Shown: in pieces, positions 27,849-37,472 of the stretch
Position numbering within the stretch: the stretch's first letter is position 1
Layout: every line of letters begins with the position of its first letter
NCBI GenBank assembly: GCA_022826755.1
Contig: JAJDUG010000001.1
Span: 1-63,304, forward strand
Direction: 5' to 3'
Origin: Acidobacteriota bacterium
Lineage (GTDB): Bacteria; Acidobacteriota; Terriglobia; Versatilivoradales; Versatilivoraceae
DNA: 63,304 nt
The notes under the pieces: generated by a model
Told to the model about the DNA's origin: nothing
Seen by the model: the letters and a program-made list of their open reading frames with translations, nothing else
Database searches by the model: none
Translations under genes and position numbers: made by a program

Positions 27849-29302
27849 CAGGCGATCATCTCCTTTATCAAGTGACCGCCCAGATCGGTGAGGCGCTTGA
27901 AACGCCCGCCGTGATAGTAGGTCAGGCGCATATCGTCCAGCCCCATCAAGTGGAGGATGGTGGCATGCAGATCGTGAATGTGATAGCGGCTTTCGACGGC
28001 CCGTCGTCCCATTTCGTCGGTCGCTCCCACCACGGTCCCCGGCTTGACGCCCCCGCCGGCAAACCACATCGCCATGGCTTCCTTGTTGTGCTCGCGCCCC
28101 ATGGTCTCTTTCACCAGGCCGCGGCCGCTTTCGGGGGTGCGCCCGAATTCGCCTCCCCAGACCACCAGGGTCTCGTCCAGCAGGCCTCGCTGTTTCAGGT
28201 CCTGCAGAAGACCCGCGATGGGCCGGTCGGTTTCCAGCCCCCTGCGGGAGTGCTCCTTGGTGAGATCGAAGTGGGAATCCCAACTGCTGTTGAACACCTG
28301 GATGAATCGGACGCCGCGTTCCACCATCCGCCTGGCCATCAGGCACTTCCGCCCCATGGGCTCGGTGACGGCGTTGTTCATGCCATAGAGTTCCCGAATG
28401 CTCTCGGGTTCCTTCTCCAGGTCCAGGGCCTCGGGGACCGAGGTCTGCATCCGGAAGGCCAGCTCATAGTTGCGGATGCGAGCCTGCAGGTCATCCTTGA
28501 CCGGGTTGGAACGCAGGTGGTCTCGATTCCACTTGGTGATCAGGCGCAGATTGGCCGCCTGTCGGGATCGGGTCACCCCTTCAGGCGGCTTCAGATCGAC
28601 GATGGGCGGCCCCACCAGGTTCAGCAGAGTGCCTTGATAGATGGCCGGCAGATATCCGTTGGACCAATTCTGGGGGCCGTGGATAAAACGGTAATCGGGC
28701 AAGACCACGAAGGCAGGCAAATCCTGGTTCTCGGTGCCCAAGCCATAGACCATCCAGGACCCCAGGGAGGGACTGCCCGGCATGGGGCGGCCCAGGTTCA
28801 TGAGCAGGGTGCCGGCGGTGTGGTTGTCGCTGTCGGTGTAGAGGGACCGAACCACCGACATTTCGTCGACCCACTCGCCCAAATGAGGGAAAAGCTCGGA
28901 GACCTCGATGCCGCTCTTTCCCCGTTTGCTGAACCGAAAGGGACTGCCGATATAGAGGAGCTTGGAGCCTTCGGGCTGGTCCGGTCCGCCGCTGGCAACC
29001 GTTCCGTGGTGCCGGGTGAGATCCGGTTTGGGGTCGAAGGTGTCCATGTGGCCGGGACCGCCTCCCATGAACAGGAAGATGCAGGACTTGGCCTTGGCCG
29101 CCAGGTGGGGGGGGTTGGGAGCCAGTGGGCTGGCGGCAGATTCCGCGGCCGACAGAGACTCTCTTTGCAGCAGGTAGGACAGGGCCAGTCCCCCCAAACC
29201 GGCTCCACCCTGCAAGAGGAAGTGCCGGCGTCCCACGGGTTCCGTCTGCGGACCGTTCATGGGGCTCGGGACGGGGTTCCGTTTCGGCAGACCATCAGCC
29301 AT
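27848..29302 (-). CDS. DUF1501 domain protein (Tat-exported, sulfatase-like fold)
   Basis: 484 residues with a Tat leader (VGRRHFLLQGGAGLGGLALS). Conserved family segments are CIFLFMGGGPGHMDTFDPKP, YTDSDNHTAGTLLMNLGRP, FNSSWDSHFDLTKEHSRRG, VVWGGEFGRTPESG and, at the end, [20 protein letters not shown]. The family belongs to the alkaline-phosphatase-like/sulfatase fold group and is nearly always encoded beside a PSD1/DUF1553 cytochrome gene, as here (52 bases downstream of it). Its reaction is unknown. AAGGAGA precedes ATG 29302. Confidence 0.9.
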   Translation of the reverse strand: MADGLPKRNPVPSPMNGPQTEPVGRRHFLLQGGAGLGGLALSYLLQRESLSAAESAASPLAPNPPHLAAKAKSCIFLFMGGGPGHMDTFDPKPDLTRHHGTVASGGPDQPEGSKLLYIGSPFRFSKRGKSGIEVSELFPHLGEWVDEMSVVRSLYTDSDNHTAGTLLMNLGRPMPGSPSLGSWMVYGLGTENQDLPAFVVLPDYRFIHGPQNWSNGYLPAIYQGTLLNLVGPPIVDLKPPEGVTRSRQAANLRLITKWNRDHLRSNPVKDDLQARIRNYELAFRMQTSVPEALDLEKEPESIRELYGMNNAVTEPMGRKCLMARRMVERGVRFIQVFNSSWDSHFDLTKEHSRRGLETDRPIAGLLQDLKQRGLLDETLVVWGGEFGRTPESGRGLVKETMGREHNKEAMAMWFAGGGVKPGTVVGATDEMGRRAVESRYHIHDLHATILHLMGLDDMRLTYYHGGRFKRLTDLGGHLIKEMIA

Positions 29303-29354
29303 GGTGAGGGTTCTCCTTGTCGGGGATGAGGGGGCCCATCCTCCCGCGTTGCCA

Positions 29355-31949
29355 TTACTCGATATAGATGAATTCGTTCAGGTTGAACAGGGCCAGGCAG
29401 AGATCGGCCAAGGTTCCCTCTGCATCCTTTATCCGCCGTGCGGCGGGAATTCCCCGGTCGTCGTCGATCGAACCGCCCCCGCCCGCGGCCAGACTCACAG
29501 TTTCCTTCAGATCTCCCGAAACCGGCCGAGCGGCTCCCAGAAACTCCAGGCCGTCGCTTCGTTCCGAAGGAGTGGGAGAGCGTTGCAGGGCAAGTTGGAA
29601 GGCTTGCTCGAGCTGTTGTCCGGGATCATCCCCAGCCTCTGCAACGATCCTGGCGGCCAGCGCGCGGCTCTGCTCGTGGGCAAACCGACTGTTGAAGAGG
29701 ACGAAAACCTGGGGGGTCACGGTGGTGACCTCCCTGGCGGCGCAGCTCTCGTCCAGTTGGGTGCCGTCAAAGACCTTCACCAGGGGCAACACCAGGCTGC
29801 GCTGCTGGTACATGTAAAGGCTGCGCCGATTTCTCGCCTCGGGAGGGGAGGGCTCGAACCAGGTCACGGCCCCTTCCAGCAAGTCCTTGTCGATCCTGGG
29901 AAAGAATCCGGGTCCTCCCATGAGCAGATTCAAGCGGCCGCTCACCGCCAGCACACTGTCTCGGATGGCCTCGGCTTCCAGCCGCAGCATGCTCCATCGC
30001 CAGTAATAGCGATTTTCGGGGTCGATCTTCCGGAAACGGTCGAACTCCGGATGATGCATCGACTGGCGATAGGTATTGGACTGCAGAATGAGCCGGTGCA
30101 TGGACTTGACGCTCCAACCGCTCCGGATGAACCGGGCGGCCAGCCAGTCGATGAGCTCCGGGTAGTCGGTGCCGGAGCCGTTGCGGCCGAAGTCGTTGGG
30201 GGTCCTGACCAGTCCCCGGCCGAAATGGTGCTGCCAGATCCGATTGACCATCACCCGGGCGGTCAGCAGGTTCTCGGGACTGGCGATCCACTCGGCCAAT
30301 ACCTTGGCGGGGTTTCGGATGGGGCGGGAGACCCCGTCGTGGCCAACCTCTTCCAGCCCGGCCGGTTCCGAGTGGCCGGTCAGGGCACTGAGGAATCCCG
30401 GCTGGACCGCCTCGCCCCGCTTCTTGGGATCTCCTCCCTCCAGCACAAAGGTGGTCGGCGGGTCCGGAAGGCCTCCGGCATCTCTTCCCAGGGCGGCGTA
30501 GTTCAGGCCCACGGAGGCCGACGCCGAGTGGGCCATGGGCTTGTAGTAGTCGGGGCTGTGCGGATTGCGATAGGCGGTGGTCTGCTTGCGCATCAGGTGG
30601 TAGAGCGCCTGTTCCTGCTCATTCAAGAGGACGCCTTCGAGGGCTGCCCGTTTGAGGTCTCCGTTCACGGGACTGTTGCTCAGGGGCGGCAGTTCCTTGA
30701 GATCCTGATAAGCCTGCAGGAAGCGAGCCTTTTCCAGGCGTTCCTTGAACCTGGCCGTGGTCTTTTCGCGGAACTCCTTCTGGCGCTTGAGCAGACCTTC
30801 CCAGTGGGCCTTGCCGTCCTCCCAGGCCTTGGAGTTCCGCCCGGGCAGCTCGTACTGGCTGAAGGGTACTTCCATGGTGCTGAGCTTGACCGGTGCGAAG
30901 AAGGCCTCCATCCGATAGTAGTCACGGATGGGGATGGGGTCGTACTTGTGATCGTGACAGCGGGCGCAGGCCAGCGTGAGTCCCAGAAAGGCCGAAGCGG
31001 TGGTGTTGACGATGTCGTTGAGGGCGTCGCGCCGCACGCCATCCTCGCTGAACACGGTGCCATGCAGGAATCCAAGACCCAGCTTGCCTTCCTCTCCATA
31101 TTGCGGGTAGGAGTCGCCGGCAATCTGCTCCCGAACGAAGCGGTCGAAGGGCCGGTCCTGGTTGAAGGCCCGGACCACGTAGTCCCGATAGCGCCAGATG
31201 TGGGGGAGGGGACCGTCATAGCCGCCGTCGGTATCGGCATAGCGCACGATGTCCAGCCAATGCCGCCCCCAGCGCTCGCCGTAGCGAGGGTCTCGAAGCA
31301 GCCGGTCGATTTCCTGCCGGTAGGCGTCGGGGTTGGGATCGCTGGTGAATCGACGCATCTGCTCGGGAGTCGGGGGCAGGCCGATAAGATCGAAATAGAG
31401 GCGCCGCAGCAGCAGCCGCTTCGAGGCCGGCGAGGCGGGAGCCAGCTTCCGGCTCTCCAGCTTGGCCAGGATGAAGGCATCGATCGGGTTCTTCACCCAC
31501 TGGTCATGGCGCACCCGCGGGATCTCGGGCGCCTTCAACTCCAGCCAGGGCCATCCCCGCACCTGATTTTCGGCTTCCGACAGTGGCGGCAGTCGGTCGA
31601 TCCACCCGGCTATCGAGGCAATCTCTTCGTCGCTTAGCGGATTGCCGCTCAAGGGCATCCGAGGTTGCTTGCGGCCGGTCAGGTAGAGAATCAAGGGACT
31701 CTCCCGGCTCTTTCCCGGGATGACGGCGGGCCCGTTCAAGGCGCCTCCCTGGAGTGCGGCTTGGGGGCTCTCCAGGACCAGGCCGCTCTGGTGCGAGCGG
31801 GAGTCGTGACAGGCCAGGCAGTGTTTTTCGAGAATGGGCCGGATGCCTTCGAAGGCGGGGATGGATTCGGCCAGAGCCGAGGAAGGCAGGGACCCCACCA
31901 CCAGTTGCAATACCAGCCATGGAAGGAGTCTTGCCGGCATGGGGTTCAC
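29355..31949 (-). CDS. PSD1 / planctomycete-type cytochrome c protein (PSCyt1-DUF1549-DUF1553)
   Basis: 864-residue exported protein. It has a signal peptide (RLLPWLVLQLVVGSLPSSALA), a cytochrome-c-like N-terminal domain with heme motif CLACH, DUF1549 (PSCyt2; LRRLYFDLIGLPPTPEQM, then WGRHWLDIVRYADT) with a second CxxCH in LACARCHDHKYDP, and DUF1553 (PSD1; VNRIWQHHFGRGLVRTPNDF, GWSVKSMHRLILQS). This family is expanded in Planctomycetota and in Acidobacteriota and is thought to oxidise or bind polymeric substrates together with DUF1501 partners. The first codon is GTG at 31949; ATG 31940 is an equally good start and neither has a clear Shine-Dalgarno. Confidence 0.9.
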   Translation of the reverse strand: MNPMPARLLPWLVLQLVVGSLPSSALAESIPAFEGIRPILEKHCLACHDSRSHQSGLVLESPQAALQGGALNGPAVIPGKSRESPLILYLTGRKQPRMPLSGNPLSDEEIASIAGWIDRLPPLSEAENQVRGWPWLELKAPEIPRVRHDQWVKNPIDAFILAKLESRKLAPASPASKRLLLRRLYFDLIGLPPTPEQMRRFTSDPNPDAYRQEIDRLLRDPRYGERWGRHWLDIVRYADTDGGYDGPLPHIWRYRDYVVRAFNQDRPFDRFVREQIAGDSYPQYGEEGKLGLGFLHGTVFSEDGVRRDALNDIVNTTASAFLGLTLACARCHDHKYDPIPIRDYYRMEAFFAPVKLSTMEVPFSQYELPGRNSKAWEDGKAHWEGLLKRQKEFREKTTARFKERLEKARFLQAYQDLKELPPLSNSPVNGDLKRAALEGVLLNEQEQALYHLMRKQTTAYRNPHSPDYYKPMAHSASASVGLNYAALGRDAGGLPDPPTTFVLEGGDPKKRGEAVQPGFLSALTGHSEPAGLEEVGHDGVSRPIRNPAKVLAEWIASPENLLTARVMVNRIWQHHFGRGLVRTPNDFGRNGSGTDYPELIDWLAARFIRSGWSVKSMHRLILQSNTYRQSMHHPEFDRFRKIDPENRYYWRWSMLRLEAEAIRDSVLAVSGRLNLLMGGPGFFPRIDKDLLEGAVTWFEPSPPEARNRRSLYMYQQRSLVLPLVKVFDGTQLDESCAAREVTTVTPQVFVLFNSRFAHEQSRALAARIVAEAGDDPGQQLEQAFQLALQRSPTPSERSDGLEFLGAARPVSGDLKETVSLAAGGGGSIDDDRGIPAARRIKDAEGTLADLCLALFNLNEFIYIE

Positions 31950-32042
31950 GGTTGCCGTGGGTCGAAGGGAAAAAGCCTTGTCCGAATACCTCTACCTTAT
32001 CGGAAATTCACTCTGATCTCAATGGGTCAAGGCCCCCGTGTC

Positions 32043-34289
32043 TCACCTCAGGAATGTCCTCAAGACGTTTTCAGTAATCCGGGACACGTTGTTGTCGTAG
32101 TCGTTGTGGGACAGGCTGCCGCACCAGGACATGGACCCCACCGAGAAGACCGCTCCCCCGCGGGCAGTCTCGAAATAGACCATGTCGGCCCGAATCGGAG
32201 GATGGGTGCTGCCGCCGTAGAGCCGTTCGCTCTTGAGTTGGGGAATGTCCTCGATGACCTGCTGGTAATGGTGGTTGTGGCCGGTGGAGGAGGCCAGCAG
32301 CAGGGCGTGGGGAGGAGTCCCCAGCTCGAAATCGAGCCGGTCCAGCTCATCTCCGGCGGCCCCGCCCATGGCCAGGCCGAAGTTCCCGATGATCTCGCGC
32401 TCGCCCACGCCCTCGAAGATGAAGGCCGCCCGAGGGTCGCGACTGGCCGGAGTTCGGGCGTATCCCGGAGACTCCGTGCTCCAGCCCATGCAGGAAAGGC
32501 CCACCCCCACCAGCCTGTTGGGAGCCTTGCCCCGGTGCCGCCACAACCCTCCCATCTCCCCGCTGGTGCCGTGGTGGACCTCTCCGGGAGCCGATTCCCA
32601 GGTCCGTGACCCGGCATGTCCCCGCCGGACCTCCATGACGTGGGGTTTTTCCCGGGAAATGCTGGTGACCCAGTAAAACCCGTTGCCTCCCAAGTACGTC
32701 AGCCGTCCCCCCTGGCCCAGGTACTGCTCCAGGGCCGAGAGCATGGCCCCCGTCGTGTACTCGGGATGGGTGCCGGTCAGCAGGACCCGGTAGTCCCGCA
32801 ACAGCTCCAGGCCTTGATGGTGCAGATCCTCGTCCGTGATGACATCCCAGTCGAATCCCTTGGTTTCCAGCCAATCCACCAGGTAGAGGTCGCTGGCCAG
32901 GTGGCGGGGGCCTCCCTTCCGCCATTTGCGGTAGTTGGGGCGCAGGTTGGGAATGGGCCGCAATCGTGAGGCATGGATGAAGCCGCTGCCGTCCCGGTGA
33001 AAGTCGTAGAGGGAGGACGACAGCTCCGGGTGGTCCACCAGGTAGAGGTCTCTCGGGTCCCGATTGAGCGGCCGCGGGCTGGCCATCAAGGCCGCCAGGC
33101 CGCGGCTGTAGTCCATCCTCTCGTTGGCGTAGGCCAGGTAGGTCAGGGTGGGGACCAGCAGGGCCGCCCGAGCCCGCGACGCCCCCTCGCCGGGCCTGAC
33201 GAAGAAGGGGATGTGGTCTTCCCGATCGGCGCCTCGGAGACGGGCCGCGTAGATTCCGCTCCTGAGCGACCGGGGAACCTCCAGGGTGAAGTCGGTCCGC
33301 CAGGCCGCATCCTCCAGGTCGTCGCTGTGGAAATGGATGGCGCCGTATTCCGCGGGGGACCGCTTGAAGTCGATCTCTTGCCCGCTCCAGTTGTAGCCGG
33401 TGACAGCCCGGGCCGGCATGTTGACGGCGGTTGCGTGCAGCTCGTTGGCGCCCAGGTCGCTGACCCGGGAGGCGTGCACGTCCCCGGAAAAATCCCAGGC
33501 GGCGACCAGGTCCTGCCGCCCCACCTCTAGTGGAGAGGCCCCTTGTCTCAACCGCTCCAGCTCTTCGGCAGCAAGGGCCCGGCTGAACAGGCTGGGCCGG
33601 TCGAGCTTGCCGTCATAAAGTTCCTTCCCCAGGATGCGCCCGTCGAGCCGGTGGGCCCGTCCGGCCGCCATCAGCAGGGGGGCGTCGCTGTCGAGGGCCG
33701 CCTGCGGGGGAAGCGCGCCCGTGGCGCTGCAAGAGGCGGTGTCCGGACCGGGTCCAAGGCACTCTTGCTGGCTCAGAAGGACCTGCCGGCCGGGGACATC
33801 GATGGAGGCTGCCACGAAATACCAGTGACGGACTCCCAGGGCACGGCCGGTCGAGAGACTCCAGCCCTCCCCCTCCCGGCAGCCCACCCGCAATTCCAGG
33901 TCGCCCCCGGGCCCCAACCCCAGCCCGTACCCGGCCGGCTCGGTCGACCACCACTTGGAGATCAACCCCTGCCGTTCCCCTCTGTCGGTTCCCGTGGGGA
34001 AGATCCAGGCTTGCAGGGTGAGCCCGTTCATGCCCCTCAGTGCAGGTCGGTCGGGTACGGTCAGCCAGGATCCGCAGTGGATTTTCTGCCGTCGACCGGG
34101 GTAGCAGCCGTCGACCGGGGTGGGGACCACTTCCTCCTTGAAGCCCGGCCCGGCCGGGTTCTCGTCACCGTGGAGGAGGCGCACGATGGCGACCTCGAAT
34201 CGGGCCAGGTCGGTGCTGACCTTGAATGCCAGCTTGTCTCCGGGGGCCACGCTGAACTTGTCGCTGTAGCCGATGAGCTCTGTGGCCAT
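32043..34289 (-). CDS. N,N-dimethylformamidase large-subunit-like protein with LamG domain
   Basis: 748 residues with no signal peptide. Residues about 60-250 look like a concanavalin/LamG jelly roll (LTLQAWIFPTGT, HWYFVAASIDVPGRQVLLS). The remainder matches the DMFase beta/large-subunit family: LVPTLTYLAYANERMDY, LYLVDWLETKGFDWDVITDE, LLTGTHPEYTTGAML, RLTYLGGNGFYWVTSI. In characterised DMFase two Tyr and one Glu bind mononuclear iron; the Tyr of YLAY and the Glu/Tyr of HPEYT are plausible ligands here. The small subunit is not encoded nearby. It sits 26 bases after the VCBS gene and is presumably cotranscribed. An amidase acting on an N-alkyl amide is the best guess; substrate unproven. Confidence 0.75.
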   Translation of the reverse strand: MATELIGYSDKFSVAPGDKLAFKVSTDLARFEVAIVRLLHGDENPAGPGFKEEVVPTPVDGCYPGRRQKIHCGSWLTVPDRPALRGMNGLTLQAWIFPTGTDRGERQGLISKWWSTEPAGYGLGLGPGGDLELRVGCREGEGWSLSTGRALGVRHWYFVAASIDVPGRQVLLSQQECLGPGPDTASCSATGALPPQAALDSDAPLLMAAGRAHRLDGRILGKELYDGKLDRPSLFSRALAAEELERLRQGASPLEVGRQDLVAAWDFSGDVHASRVSDLGANELHATAVNMPARAVTGYNWSGQEIDFKRSPAEYGAIHFHSDDLEDAAWRTDFTLEVPRSLRSGIYAARLRGADREDHIPFFVRPGEGASRARAALLVPTLTYLAYANERMDYSRGLAALMASPRPLNRDPRDLYLVDHPELSSSLYDFHRDGSGFIHASRLRPIPNLRPNYRKWRKGGPRHLASDLYLVDWLETKGFDWDVITDEDLHHQGLELLRDYRVLLTGTHPEYTTGAMLSALEQYLGQGGRLTYLGGNGFYWVTSISREKPHVMEVRRGHAGSRTWESAPGEVHHGTSGEMGGLWRHRGKAPNRLVGVGLSCMGWSTESPGYARTPASRDPRAAFIFEGVGEREIIGNFGLAMGGAAGDELDRLDFELGTPPHALLLASSTGHNHHYQQVIEDIPQLKSERLYGGSTHPPIRADMVYFETARGGAVFSVGSMSWCGSLSHNDYDNNVSRITENVLRTFLR

Positions 34290-34315
34290 GGGCGCGACTC
34301 ATCCTTCCCAATCCA

Positions 34316-37150
34316 TCAGTCGGCCTGCCGGCGATATCCGACGGTAACCGATCGCAACACCGGGCTGTTGGCGGAGTCGGGGCTGATCAGGCTGGCCTTG
34401 TACTGGATCCAGCGAGCCTTTTGCGGGAGGCCTTCGATCCCGGCCGGCGAGGTTCGGTAGAAGCTGTCCGGACCCTGGGGACCCTGCCAGGGGGCGGCGT
34501 CCAGCCCCTGGCGCGTCTCGGCCGCGCGGAGCTGAAACTCCAGCCCGGTTCGCCAAGGGGTGTCGCCCTTCCATTCCAGCGTGGGGAAAACGGCTCCGGG
34601 ACCGCCGTCGAAGGCAGGGGAGATGAAGTCGTAGCGGTCGCCGCGGTCATAGATGTGGCCGATGTCGATGACGCTCAGATAATGGGGGCCCAATACCGGA
34701 AGCCGGCTGCGCCGTTCGGTCGAGAATCCGGCGGGGCCGCCCCAGTAGAGAAAGGCATCGTTGCGGTGGTTCCCATCCTTGGAATGGCAGGAAAAGAGGA
34801 TGTCCTCGTAGCCGTTGCGGTCGAAGTCGGCCGTCAGCACGCCCGAGGCCGAGTTTGTCGGCAGCCGGGTGAAACGGTCGGGCCGGAATCCCTGGGCGCC
34901 GTTCCAGTAGATGGTGGAGGGATGGCTGCGGGTGTGGCCGGCGTGGTAGCTGGTGAGCACCAGGTCCAAGCGGCCGTCCCGGTCCAGGTCGGCCACGGCC
35001 ACGTCGGCGTTCCCGATGGAAGGCAGAACCTGGCGGGATTCCGGGGAATAGCCCTCGGGGCCGCCCCAGTAGATGAAGGTGTCGCCTTGAGGAGAGCCCC
35101 CGAAGGATTGAGGCTTGTCGGGAGCGGGATCGGGATCGAACAGGTTGGGAACGATGATGTCCAGCCGGCCGTCTCCATTGAGGTCGGCCACTTCGACGGT
35201 GGCGGCGACGCCGGTGGGCAGCCGGGTCTTGCGGGCGTTGTCGAAGCCCCGGGCGTCGTTCCAGTAGATGAAGATTTCCCGGTTGGTGGTGCTGGTGAAG
35301 AGGAGGTCCGGCCAGCCGTTCCGATCCAGGTCGGCCAGGTGATGGTGGCGCAACCCTCCCACCTGGAAGACAAAGCGGTTGTCCCGGGAGTAGTCCCCGG
35401 GGCCTCCCCAGAGGAGGCTGGTCTGCTCATGTCCCGGCTGCCACTCGCTCAGGGCCAGGTCCAGGTAGCCGTCTCGATTGAGGTCGGCGAACCTGCCCGA
35501 CATCGCCAGTTCGGAGTCCACCCTGGAGGTGCGGCCCGGCGAATAGGGCTCCCCGCTACCCCAGTAAATGGCGGGGGACTTTTCCGGGACAAAGAGATCG
35601 GGGAATCCGTCCCGGTTCAGGTCGGCGGCCGCGTAGGAACCGGCGCCGCCGCTGCCGAGCTCCAAGCGCGCTTCCCGGCTGTAGCGGCCTCCGGGAGCTC
35701 CCCAGTAGAGGAGGGACGGCACCGGGAGGCCGCCGTCCGACTTGTTGGCGAAGACCAGGTCCCGCTTGCCGTCGGAGTCCAGGTCGCCGATGGCAATTCC
35801 GCTGGCGTGCAAGGTGGGAAGGGTCTGCTTGCGGTCGCGGCTGAATCCCTGGCCGCCGCCCCAATAGATCAGGGAGCCGCCATCCCGGGCCAGGCGGTTG
35901 GAGCGCTGAGCAAAGACCAGGTCGGGATAGCCGTCTCGATTGATATCCTCGACTTCCACGTCCGCCGCTTCCGAGGTGGGGAGGGCCAACCGCTTGTTCG
36001 GTTGGAATCCTCCGGCCGAAGCCCAGTAGATATAGGATGCCCCGCCGGCCCCGTTGGCGAAGACCAGGTCGGGCCTGCGGTCTCCGTTGAGGTCGGCCGC
36101 TTCCATGTCCATGGCGGACACCGTCGGCAACCGGCTGGGCTCCTCGGCCCCATAGCCCTCCGGGCTGCCCCAGTAGACGTAGGAATCGACGGCCACCGTA
36201 TCGACGATGTTGTAGATGTCCATCTCCCGGGCCCGAAGCCGGTAGCTGTTGGCCAGCGCCACTTCCGGCCAGCCGTCGCCGTTGAGGTCGGTGGCGGCCA
36301 CCGCCGAACTCCTCTCACCGGGCAGCCTGGTGATCGGACGCCCGGAGAAATCTCCCTTTCCGTCTCCCCAGTAAATCCAGGCGCCCGACTCTTCATCCCG
36401 GTTTCCTTCCATGGCGAAGACCAGGTCGAGGGAGCCGTCCCGGTCCATATCGGCAATCTCCAGGTCGCGGGCCAGCACCGTTTTCAGGCTGGTGCGGCGC
36501 TCCGGGCTGTATCCGCTCTCCGAGCCCCAGTAGATGAAGGACTGGTTGAATCGGTCCACCGGCACGTGGTAGCTCAATCCGCTGTTGGCGAAGACCAGCT
36601 CCTTCCAGCCGTCCCCGTTCAGGTCGGCCGCGGCCGCGGCCTCGGCGCCTCGGGTCGGCAGCAAGGTACGGCGGCCGGGGTCGAAGCCGGCCGGGCTGCC
36701 CCAGTAGATGTAGGAGTCCAGATCGCTGCGGGTGCCGTTGAAGCGGTTGACCAGGACCAGGTCGGGATGACGGTCCCGGTTCAGGTCGGCGATGGTCACG
36801 GCCTTGCCCCCGTTGCTGGGCAGCCGGGTCCTGCCGTCGGGGTCGAAATCCGATCCTCCCCAGTAGATGAACAGATCCACTTTCTCGTTGTGGTCGTGGC
36901 TGCTCGGGAAAAAGAGGTCCAGGTTGCCGTCGTTGTTGAGGTCCCAGAGATTGATGATCCGGACCGTGCCGTCAGCCCCCACGTAGGTGTTGGCTCCGCC
37001 GTCGGCGAGGGTGCCGTCCACGAAATCAAGGAAGGAGGAGGTCGTCCATTCCCGGTTGGACCCGGATTCTCCCGGAGCCACGTTCCAGAGCGCGGCCAGC
37101 AGGATCGGGATGGCGAACCACACGGCTCTCGGCCTTGCCAACTGGGACAT
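34316..37150 (-). CDS. Exported FG-GAP/VCBS-repeat protein, about 14 repeats
   Basis: 944 residues with a signal peptide (AVWFAIPILLAALWNVAP). Fourteen or so repeats of 45-65 residues follow the scheme YIYWGSxxGF - RxxLPT - ADLNxDGxPDLVFAN. The DxNxDGxxD loops are Ca-binding as in integrin-type FG-GAP propellers. Fourteen blocks would suit two seven-bladed propellers (inference). The C-terminal 110 residues are a different beta domain (GLEFQLRAAETRQGL ... LRSVTVGYRRQ). AAGGAGGT lies 7 bases before ATG 37150, a strong ribosome-binding site, and it is the first gene of the 37150-25195 run. A cell-surface binding role is likely; ligand unknown. Confidence 0.85.
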   Translation of the reverse strand: MSQLARPRAVWFAIPILLAALWNVAPGESGSNREWTTSSFLDFVDGTLADGGANTYVGADGTVRIINLWDLNNDGNLDLFFPSSHDHNEKVDLFIYWGGSDFDPDGRTRLPSNGGKAVTIADLNRDRHPDLVLVNRFNGTRSDLDSYIYWGSPAGFDPGRRTLLPTRGAEAAAAADLNGDGWKELVFANSGLSYHVPVDRFNQSFIYWGSESGYSPERRTSLKTVLARDLEIADMDRDGSLDLVFAMEGNRDEESGAWIYWGDGKGDFSGRPITRLPGERSSAVAATDLNGDGWPEVALANSYRLRAREMDIYNIVDTVAVDSYVYWGSPEGYGAEEPSRLPTVSAMDMEAADLNGDRRPDLVFANGAGGASYIYWASAGGFQPNKRLALPTSEAADVEVEDINRDGYPDLVFAQRSNRLARDGGSLIYWGGGQGFSRDRKQTLPTLHASGIAIGDLDSDGKRDLVFANKSDGGLPVPSLLYWGAPGGRYSREARLELGSGGAGSYAAADLNRDGFPDLFVPEKSPAIYWGSGEPYSPGRTSRVDSELAMSGRFADLNRDGYLDLALSEWQPGHEQTSLLWGGPGDYSRDNRFVFQVGGLRHHHLADLDRNGWPDLLFTSTTNREIFIYWNDARGFDNARKTRLPTGVAATVEVADLNGDGRLDIIVPNLFDPDPAPDKPQSFGGSPQGDTFIYWGGPEGYSPESRQVLPSIGNADVAVADLDRDGRLDLVLTSYHAGHTRSHPSTIYWNGAQGFRPDRFTRLPTNSASGVLTADFDRNGYEDILFSCHSKDGNHRNDAFLYWGGPAGFSTERRSRLPVLGPHYLSVIDIGHIYDRGDRYDFISPAFDGGPGAVFPTLEWKGDTPWRTGLEFQLRAAETRQGLDAAPWQGPQGPDSFYRTSPAGIEGLPQKARWIQYKASLISPDSANSPVLRSVTVGYRRQAD

Positions 37151-37472
37151 GCGTTACCTCCTTGGTCGTACGGGTCCGCGCCTTCAGGGAAAGCAACCGG
37201 CACGGTTTACGCTGGAACGGTCGCAGGATTTTCAGGAATCTCCAACGATCCTTCCGCAACGATTTTAGGCGGGTCGGGGCCGCGCCGAAAGGGAATTCGA
37301 AACCGGCGCCCGTTCCGGGCGTGGGTTTTTGGAGAACTCTTGATCCGCCCGCCCGAGTCCAGTAGCCTTGCCTCCTGCTCATGTCTGCAGGAGCCGCAAT
37401 GGCTGCAGACGGTTCCCCCAGGCTCTGCTGGAATCGTAGAACCCGTTTCGGACGGGCGGCTTGGAGGTTGCA
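37151..37472. other. Divergent promoter region VCBS / FucP-like
   Basis: 322 bases between divergent genes, so promoters for both should lie here. I found no hexamer pair close to consensus, and no clear operator palindrome. Only the two ribosome-binding sites at its ends are well defined. Confidence 0.4.

Noticed and set aside
29259-31637. 792-codon plus-strand frame over the PSD1 gene
   Set aside because: No recognisable domain; PSD1 motifs on the minus strand explain the sequence.
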